Shown here one piece after another: positions 56,513 to 64,000 of a DNA stretch of 64,000 bases. How positions within the stretch are numbered: position 1 is the stretch's first letter; every line of letters starts with the position of its first letter. The translations under genes and the position numbers were made by a program. A model generated the notes under the pieces. That model was not told the origin of the DNA, made no database searches, and saw nothing but the letters and a program-made list of their open reading frames with translations. This DNA comes from Laburnicola sp. R22_1 (lineage: Eukaryota; Ascomycota; Dothideomycetes; Pleosporales; Didymosphaeriaceae), in NCBI GenBank assembly GCA_014281115.1, contig JACONQ010000004.1, positions 2,232,001-2,296,000 of the forward strand, in the 5' to 3' direction.

Positions 56513-57155
56513 TCCAGATGGGGGGCTCTTGGTCGTATTACGCATGACGGGTATCTTTTTCAGATGGTAAGAAGAAGGTTATTTTTCCTTTGTAGGTAGG
56601 GAGTGGCATATGCTAGCAGCCTGAGCATATGCATGGACAAATCGTCCGACGTCACGGAAACTCGGTGCGCGAGATCTCTTATCGGGGTGTCTTACATTTG
56701 ATTAGATGACACGTAGACAAGAGGGGCATAATTCTGTCTTAGTTATGTAACACAAGCGCATATCTCATTTATGCAGTCTATGACTCGTCACACTTTACGA
56801 TGTATGCTCACTTCACTGTTTAGTGCAGTTCCACCAGTTCAATCCACTGTACGCTCCGGAAAGTCGTGTGTCTTTACTGCCGTTACTACGTTAGATACCA
56901 TCGTGCAGATTGTGATAATTATCATTCTTTTTCTTTCGATCCCGACCCAATTTTGTTTTGTTGAGGCAAACAAAGGGCATGTTGTGTGACCTTCAAAGGC
57001 TTGGCTGCAGCCCACAGCCCCACGCTTTCGTCTGAAATTAGTTTTGTTTGCTACTCGCCATCTCTTCCTCCTTCTTTCACCATAATCATTCTCTGGTCTT
57101 CAGCCGAGGGAATTCCTACTACTTTCTCGTCCTCGCCAAGGTACTCAAGGCACTC
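56513..57155. other. Promoter-side intergenic region of the Argonaute gene
   Basis: 643 bp; no motif identified with confidence. Confidence 0.4.
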
Positions 57156-58912
57156 ATGAGTGGTTTCAGGGGGCGCGGTAGAGGTCGCGGAGGGACCATC
57201 GGCGGTGCTAGCAGTGTTGGAATGAGTGGGTATGGTGCTGGACCTACTTCTGCGGTTGAAATTTACTAGTATGTTTGCTGGAAAACTTTGGGGCAGTGCA
57301 CCTTGTTAACAAGCAACAGTGACTCGGACGCAATGGCACAGGTCAACTCCGAAGTGACCGAGCTCGAAGATGCTCTGCATCCCTCTACGAGCAAAGCAGT
57401 CAGCTTGAGCGGGTTGAGATTGAATGAAGATTTCCCCCGTCGACCTGGCTACGGAACCTTGGGCAAGAAGGTGGTCCTTTGGGCCAACTACGTCGAGCTC
57501 GTACCTCGCACCAATCTAGTCCTCTACCGCTACGACATCGCTGTAGCTCCCGAGGCTAAAGGAAGGAAGCACATACAGATTGTGCGTTTGTTGCTCGAGA
57601 CGCAAGACCTGTCTCCCATTCGCGATAGCCTCGTGACCGACTTCAAGTCTACCATGATCTCCCAACAAAAGCTCGACCACGACGACCAAACATTCGAGAT
57701 TCCATACCGTGCTGAGGGCGAAGATGAAGCTCTTCCGGGATCCGGCACATACAAGGTTCGAGTTTTGTATACCAAATGCCTGAGCGTTTCAGAGCTTGTC
57801 AACTATCTCTCCTCCACAGATATCAACGAGACTTTCGGTGATAAGCATGAGTATACTCAAGCACTCAACATCTTCTTGAACCACTATGCCAAGGCATCGG
57901 ACAACCATGCCACCCTCGGTTCAAGCAATAGTTTCTCGTTGCCCCTGGTGCTGCGACCTTCGATCTGGGAGCTGGCTTGGAGGCTATTCGAGGCTTCTTC
58001 TCCAGTGTTCGCGTTGCGACTTGCCGCACCCTCGTCAATGTCAACGTCAGCACTGGCGCTTTCTTCAAGGCTGGTCAACTGCTTCAAATTATGAGCGAGT
58101 ACGAAAATGCCCACGGGCCTAACAAAGTTGCACTTGAGCGGTTCTTGAAGCTGGTGCGCGTCAAGACCACCCATCTACCAGAGAAGAAGAACAAGGCTGG
58201 GCAAGTGATTCCTCGTGTCAAAACCATCTTGGGTCTAGCGAGGACAGACGATGGCCGTGGACAGCCTAAACCACCCCGCGTAGCCAATTACGGCGCCGGC
58301 TCGAAAGGTGTCGAGTTTTGGTTGGAAGGTGGAGAAACATCCTCTGCTTCGTCGGGGCAGGCGAAGGGTGGAGCAAAGAGCACCAAGGACGCCGCTAGCT
58401 CTTCGGTGCCTGGGAAATACATCAGCATCTACGAGTTCTTCAGGATGGGTGAGTTACTGTAGGCGCATTCGATCGCAAGCACTAATTGCGTTCAGTTCAC
58501 AACATCTCATTGAAACAACCGGATAAGCCTGTTGTCAACTGCGGGTCCAGGGAGAAACCCATGTATCTTCCTCCCGAGGTGTGCGTGGTTTTGCCAGGAC
58601 AAAACTCAAAGTCAAAGCTTGATGCGAGTCAGACCCAGAAAATGATCAAGTTTGCGGTTTGGAAGCCTGGAGACAACGCGGCATCTATTGCAAATGAAGG
58701 ATTGGCGACGGTTGGTCTTGATTCTAGCAAGAATGTACATCTGGCAAGTGACCCGGACCATATTTTTTGTCGTCAGCTAACAAAACAAGCAAAAATTCGG
58801 TATCACTGTGACACCGGGGCTCATCAAAGTCCCCGGTCGCATACTCAACCCGCCAAAGATCACCTACAAGGGCAGCAAGGACCCCGAAGCCCGCTTCGGC
58901 AGTTGGAACATG
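57156..58912 (+). pseudogene. Argonaute (QDE-2/AGO-like), N-terminal half, disrupted
   Basis: Exons 57156-57268, 57320-58448, 58496-58743 and 58790-58912. Starts with an RG-rich tail (MSGFRGRGRGRGG), then the Argonaute N domain (LRLNEDFPRRPGYGTLGKKV), linker 1 (TFDLGAGLEAIRGFFSSVR), PAZ (TLVNVNVSTGAFFKAG, YISIYEFFRM, VHNISLKQPDKPVVNCGS, PMYLPPEVCVVLPGQ) and linker 2 up to FGITVTPGLIKVPGRILNPP and FGSWNM. A one-base deletion near 57931 breaks the frame (GSSNS then FLVAPGAATF). Coding stops at 58912 where a copia LTR begins and supplies a TAG; Mid and PIWI domains (catalytic DEDX) would lie beyond the window. Intron 3 is GC-AG. Role: small-RNA-guided silencing of transposons. Confidence 0.88.
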
Positions 58913-59091
58913 TAGCCACGTGACTTACGTCAGAGGTGGTGTGTGTAGAAGGTTCCATTCAGGTGCACAGACCACTACCCTCAAGATAAAGCTCTCGCCC
59001 TCTCCTTTCTTCCTTGGTAGACTCCTTACTCCACTCTCTTTTCTGCAAATAGTAATACAGCTTGTTGTCCTTATATGCCTGCCCGCCTATA
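58911..59091 (+). repeat. 5' LTR of the copia element
   Basis: 181 bp starting TGTAGCCACGTGACTTACGT and ending CCGCCTATA. The solo LTR ends CCGCCCACA at the same place, so this copy lost its terminal CA by C-to-T change. 7 differences from the solo LTR, 6 of them C in solo to T here, 5 of these at CpA. The five bases before it, GAACA (58906-58910), should recur after the 3' LTR. Confidence 0.9.
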
Positions 59092-59106
59092 GTTATGAGC
59101 CTGGCT
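59092..59106 (+). other. Primer-binding site (initiator tRNA-Met, internal)
   Basis: GTTATGAGCCTGG follows the LTR without a gap. It is close to the complement of the anticodon stem-loop of eukaryotic initiator tRNA-Met (the loop contains CAU), the half-tRNA priming mode known from copia elements. Confidence 0.65.
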
Positions 59107-59298
59107 GTCGACTTTGACCACTGCAGCTGCTGAGCACCTGGCTATCAACTTCAATCGCTGTTGCTACTGCACGTACTGACAAGCTGCTGAGGAGCTGTTG
59201 ACAAGCTGTTAACAGAGCTACGTTACTAAGCTACCTTACCAAGCCTTAAGCACGCGTTCTGTACTGAAGAGCCCCTCTAGGAGCTGATAGAGCAAGAT

Positions 59299-60380
59299 GC
59301 CTACAACCGAGCTAGATAGACTGGTTACGAGGACGACAGTTATACTTAAGAAGCCAGCAGACTAGGAAGAATAGATCTTCTTACATAAGGATAGCGCGAA
59401 TTGAAATCACCTCTGGCCTATAGGTAACCCAGATCTTAACAAGGCGGCACTTGAACAGCTTGAGGAGCCAGTGCCCATGATACTAGAGCACTACTATGAG
59501 GGGACAGAGCAGGATACCGGCGTCGTGCTAAAAGACATAACAACCAAGGAGTTCTAGCGATACCAGCAGGCGGAGAGAGGCTATAATCGAGCCTTGGCTA
59601 GATATACAATCAAGAGGAAAGCGTTGGACAACTTTACCCAGGAGATTGGCAGAACGATTAGCCGTCGCCATATACATCTGATCCAGAGCGACGATACAGC
59701 GTACGCTCGATGAAAGAGGCTCAAGAAGCACCTCTGCCTATTAACGGCTAAGAGGGAGCTGCAGCTTCTAGCAAAGTATCGGCAATTGCAGAGCCAACCC
59801 CGCAACAATATTAATACCTGGCTAGATAAGTGGCTACATATTGTACGTCTGTGCGAGGCAGCGAACCTACCCAACGTGACATTGCCGCGAGCACAGCGCA
59901 ATTTTCTACTCGCAGTTAAAGAACTTGACGACACATAGGCAACTACTTAGTAAGCCAATCTATTTGAAGCACAGATCCAGGGACAGGCTATTAAGAGCAT
60001 ACACGACCTTATCGCTCAATTTACCATGTACTAGCGTTTAACAAGACTAGTAGCGTTATCGCTTAGCACCTTTGCCACACTAGGCATTAGCACCAACAAG
60101 CCACAGGCAACAGAGAAGAAAGAAAAGACTTAAGATAAGAAGCCTAAGTATATATGTGGTCTTAATTATTAATTTAAGGACTGCTGGTATCTGGGAGCGA
60201 AGGGCAAGCCTTAAGGATAGATACCTAAACCTAAGATACAAGAACGATTTAATAAGGCTATAGCAAGCCAATTATTATTTAGAGGAGCTATAAAGGCAGC
60301 ACTCAAAGCGAATAGGAGCGCGATAAATACTAGAGACCAGGCAGAACTGGCAGCGTCTGCAGTCTTAACAGCACCTTAAT
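59299..60380 (+). pseudogene. copia gag, degenerate
   Basis: Recognisable blocks: HLWPIGNPDLNKAALEQLEE, RALARYTIKRKALDNFTQEI, LCLLTAKRELQLLAKYRQLQ, NINTWLDKWLHIVRLCEAAN, and a decayed zinc-knuckle-like segment near 60155-60190 (ICGLN...FKDCWYL). Multiple TAG stops. Confidence 0.75.
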
Positions 60381-60469
60381 AGTTTAATAATTATAGTCCT
60401 ATGCTTAACACGCTAAATAGTCATATATTATAGCTTACTATGAGCTCTAACTGCGCGAGCAAGCAGACA

Positions 60470-63400
60470 GTCAAGCCGAGTCTGATTAATTAATGGATTC
60501 TTAATCCAGGATTAAACACACACGTCACCAACAGCAGAGCCTATAGTTAGAAGAAGTGAGCTAATGGGACAGGTAAAGTTATTAAGGCTGGAGATCAAGA
60601 GCTATTAATACACAAGTGGGGAGATGTTATCCTACTCATTAACACGCCTAGAGGCACAGAGCAGATAGAGCTCACATACGTTGCATATATCCTAGGATTT
60701 CTTACTAATATTGTTGGCCTGTTACGCTGTTAATTAATAGGCATTCATTTCGACTCAGGACGAGACTACTTATACTAGAAGAGCTGGAAGAACGTTATTT
60801 GCAAGCTTAACTATACCAGCGGACACTAATTAATAGACGCTAAAGGCATAAAGAGACTAGACGCTAGCCCTCTACTTGCAGCCTTAGCACACGCCCGCAA
60901 GAAGCCTTTATACAAGCCTAAGAAGCTACTATAGTTAACTGCAGAGGAAGCACATATTATATAGGGTCACGCTAGCAGAGAGGCAATTAAGCACCTGCCT
61001 AAGAACGTTAAAGGCCTACACATCACAGATGGCCAAGCACTAAAGTAGAAGGACTGTGAGACGTGTATACAGTTAAAGCTGACGAAGATTATTAGTTAAA
61101 GGCCACCTTAAGAACTAGCGACTCAACCGTTCGAGCGTATTAGCATAGATCTAATACAGCTCCTAGAGCGAGGAGAGCGCTGCTACAATGGCGATTGATA
61201 CCTATTTTATACTTTTAATTAATACACAAAGTGGCATAAAGGATACTATATACTAGATAAGACAAAGGCTACTCTAACAAAGGTCTTTAAGCGATTACTA
61301 GCTAAGATAAAGCGGTAATTCTAGAGTTAAGTTATTATTGTAAGGCTGGACATGGAGACTAGATATGTTGAGCTGCTAGAGCTTTGTAGAGATCTCAGAA
61401 TCGCTATTAAGGCTAGAGCTATAGAAGCTTAGAGTGGAGCCATTAAACGCGTAGGCAAATCTATTATAATTCGAGGCAGAGCTATACGCCTACACGCAGG
61501 CCTACTAAAGGCGTACGCTAATGAGTGCGTTATGTCAGCTATATATCTACTTAATCGTACACCAACCGAAGCGATACGATGGGAATGCCCGTACACCAAA
61601 GTCAAGGGAGTGAAGCCATCAGTCGCTCACCTTGAGGTGATTGGAGCGAGAGCATATGTGCTCAACGAGAAGCTACCTAGGGGAGACAAGCTCGAATCTC
61701 GAGCTCCAATCAGCCACCTAGTAGGCTTTAATTTAACTAACATATTTCGAGTATGGTTACTAACAATTGGACGAGTTATACGAACCCAAGACGTTGTCTT
61801 TTTGCGAGGCAAGCTCCACGATGAGCAAGAAAAGTACGCAGAGAAGAGTTATATTTGTGAGGCAGTAGAGGTGCTCGACATTAAGGAGACGCCTAATCAC
61901 AGCGACATATTAATTGATTAGCTGTCTATACTAGAAGACTATTCTAATAAGCCTAAGCCAGAGCTTGAGTTTGACTCTAAATCCAAGGCTAAGATTAAGG
62001 ATACTTAACTAGCTCTTATAACTCTAGAAGAGACGCTAGAGAAGCACAGACTGCGCCAGTTACTAGACAACACAGGCTGGGGGAAAGGCTACGCTCTAGC
62101 TCCAGAGGGAGAAGAGCTAAATTGAACAATAAACAACGCAAAGCGACAAGAGGAGATTGCTAGTTAACTATCACAGGAGAATGTGATAGAGGGTAAGCGA
62201 AGTTAGAAGCTAAAGAGCTTTGGCACGTATCTGGCAACATTTGCTGCCTGTATTAACCCTATAGCACTAGCAAAGCTACTTAGCGAGGCGCCAAAGACTC
62301 GACTACATTGTAATTAGCTGCCACTAGAGCCAAAGAGGTGGAAGGATCTAGATCGTCACCTATTTAGTGCTGAGTTTAAGAAGGCAAGTAGAGTTGAGAT
62401 CGATAGTGTTATTAACTGTAGATGCTTTGGAAGAGCCATAGAGCTCGCTAAGCAAGTAGATGCTGAGGTGCTACCACTTATGTGGGTATTCTCGTACAAG
62501 TTTGACAAAGATGGATACCTCTACAAATTCAAAGCTCGACTGGTTGTCCGAGGAGATCTGCAGCAAGACTGGGGCGACACATACGCAGCTACACTGGCTG
62601 CGAAGATCTTCCGATGCCTTATCGCCCTGGCAGCAGCCTTCGACCTAGATCTATACCAGTACGATGTACTCAATGCCTTTCTTAATGCGGAGCTCGATCG
62701 ACTTACCTACGTACGCTGTCCAGAAGGATACGATAAAGAACTTAGAAAACTGCTAGAGCTCAAGCGCGCTCTATACGGACTCTGTGACGCGCCGCGACTA
62801 TGGTATAAGCATCTCACTGCAACGCTTAAGAAGATGGGACTAAGACAGGTGCCTAGAGTGCCCTGTCTATATAGTAGTAACTAGCTTATTGTCTTCTTCT
62901 TTGTCGATAATATAGTGGTAGCTGTATCCCGCAGCAATTAAGACGCATACTATCTATTTGACAGACAGCTAAGAGCAACCTACAACACACAATACCTAGG
63001 AGAGCTAAAGTGGTTCCTAGGCATACAAGTTATTTAAGACCGTGAGCAGAAGTAGATATGGCTGCTCTAAGACAGCTTCATAGACAAGGTGGCGAAGAAG
63101 TACAACATCACAAGCACGAGATACCCAGCAGTACCGCTAGCAGATGGCCATCTTGGCCTAAGCATAGAAGAGCCAGAGGATCAGCGTACGAAACTCTATC
63201 AAGAACTTGTCGGATCGCTAGCCTATATAGCGATATACACACGGCCAGACGTCGCACATGCTTACTTAGAACTATCTCGTTACCTACAGAATCTAGGATA
63301 AAAGCATGTTAGCGCAGCATATCATGTGTGGAAGTATCTAGTTAGGACAAAGAGGTTAGCTATAGGAGCTTAAGAAGACACTAGCAGTCAAGCCATCTAC

Positions 63401-63933
63401 CTAAGCTTAAGCTCAGGGGGTGCAAGACTAGCTAATAGAGAACCACTATTCTACAGAGCATTAGACGCAGCTTTTGCAGACGACTTAGAGACTAGGCAGA
63501 GCTCTTAGGGATACCTGTTTATGCTTTACAGCATGCCTATTAATTAGAAAGCGACTCTACAACGCTTAGTTACAGAGTTAACTACTAAAGCAGAGCTTCT
63601 AGCTCTATTAATAGCTGCTAGCGAGCTTTAAGCTTAGAATTGACTCTTTAAGAATATTAACTTCGATCTAGAGACTACGTCAGCGATCTACTGCGATAAC
63701 CTACAGACAGTAGAGATCATCACTAAGGATGAGGACAAGCTATTCACAAAACTACGCTACGTCGACACTCACCAGCATTGGCTAAGACAAGAACAGGCAG
63801 AAGGACGTATATCAGTCCAGTAGAAGGCTACTAATCAGATGCTAGCTAACGGACTTACTAAGAGCCTTGTACGTCAAAAGCACACCAACTTTATAAGGCA
63901 ACTTGGCATGCAAGACGTCAAAGGATATCTATA
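60470..63933 (+). pseudogene. copia pol (protease, integrase, RT, RNase H), degenerate
   Basis: Protease region near 60500 (WILNPGLNTHVTNSRA, active Asp changed to Asn) and GDVILLINTPRGTEQIEL. Integrase: REAIKHLPKNVKGLHI, CETCIQLKL, then MSAIYLLNRTPTEAIRWECP (61532-61921 open). RT: YKFKARLVVRGDLQQDWGDT, ALAAAFDLDLYQYDVLNAFL, LKRALYGLCDAPRLWYKHLT (62468-62884 open), FFVDNIVV where the YxDD box would be. RNase H: YCDNLQTVEIITKDEDKLFT and MLANGLTKSLVRQKH. All domains present, frame broken by stops. Confidence 0.85.
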
Positions 63934-64000
63934 GAAGAAGCTTAAGGAGGACTCTACTTCAGATTCTATCGTTTACTACCTATTCTAGTATAGTACAGAG

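Larger units (their letters stand above)
58911..64000 (+). mobile_element. Ty1/copia retrotransposon inserted in Argonaute (runs off the window)
   Basis: Order LTR, primer-binding site, gag, protease, integrase, reverse transcriptase, RNase H identifies a copia-type element. Reading frames are split by many TAG/TAA codons. The 3' LTR is not reached by base 64000. Confidence 0.9.

Noticed and set aside
58911..58915. Argonaute ending naturally at a TAG after FGSWNM
   Set aside because: The TAG is part of the LTR start (TGTAG), which matches the solo LTR end; Mid and PIWI domains are missing.
58911..59120. Small plus-strand frame MTYVRGGVCRRFHSG and its twin at 44055-44321
   Set aside because: It is the LTR sequence itself, present in both copies; no evidence of a protein.
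1..64000. tRNA, rRNA and CRISPR features
   Set aside because: None recognised by eye; CRISPR is not expected in a fungus. A covariance-model search would be needed to exclude tRNAs.

Overview
The window looks like nuclear DNA of a filamentous ascomycete (Pezizomycotina). Evidence: intron-split genes with short introns (mostly 45-95 nt, CTAAC/CTAAT-type branch sites), fungal housekeeping genes, BTB paralogues, and transposons whose reading frames are broken mainly by CAG-to-TAG and TGG-to-TAG changes, as expected from RIP (repeat-induced point mutation, CpA to TpA). A Dothideomycete is the best guess, because of a putative introner-like element family; this is inference.

Layout. 1-8.6 kb: nuclear acidic protein (partial), mitochondrial aconitase, BUD20-like zinc finger, MOG1-like Ran-binding protein, F-box-like protein. 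9.8-13.7 kb: three BTB genes or relics, with two of the five copies of a ~36-nt repeat; one copy is a perfect intron flanked by a 12-bp target duplication. 14.3-24.0 kb: nested DNA transposons: pogo/Fot1-like element I; element III with a hAT element and element II inserted in it. 24.3-28.2 kb: a BTB gene and a small pre-pro cysteine-rich secreted peptide gene. 28.2-33.3 kb: a 1209-aa fusion (2H phosphoesterase, EEP nuclease, poly(A)-polymerase-like nucleotidyltransferase, MJ1316 domain), likely an RNA end-processing or repair enzyme, and a rhodopsin-domain membrane protein. 34.3-39.9 kb: a three-level nest (element V in VI in IV). 41.0-56.5 kb: TSC10-like reductase, BTB gene, solo copia LTR, J-domain/zinc protein, MYND/DUF4470-type protein, DUF726 (TMCO4/Mil1-like) lipase, a frameshifted astacin-like secreted protease, and a BTB relic. 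57.1-64.0 kb: an Argonaute gene with a frameshift, cut by a Ty1/copia retrotransposon that runs to the window end.

How it fits together: gene-dense housekeeping blocks are separated by accessory islands of BTB paralogues, secreted proteins and RIP-damaged transposons. The copia copy that breaks Argonaute belongs to the same family as the solo LTR at 44.2 kb; the two 181-bp LTRs differ at 7 sites, 6 of them C-to-T in the full-length copy. Exon joins were derived by hand and checked for frame, not against transcripts.
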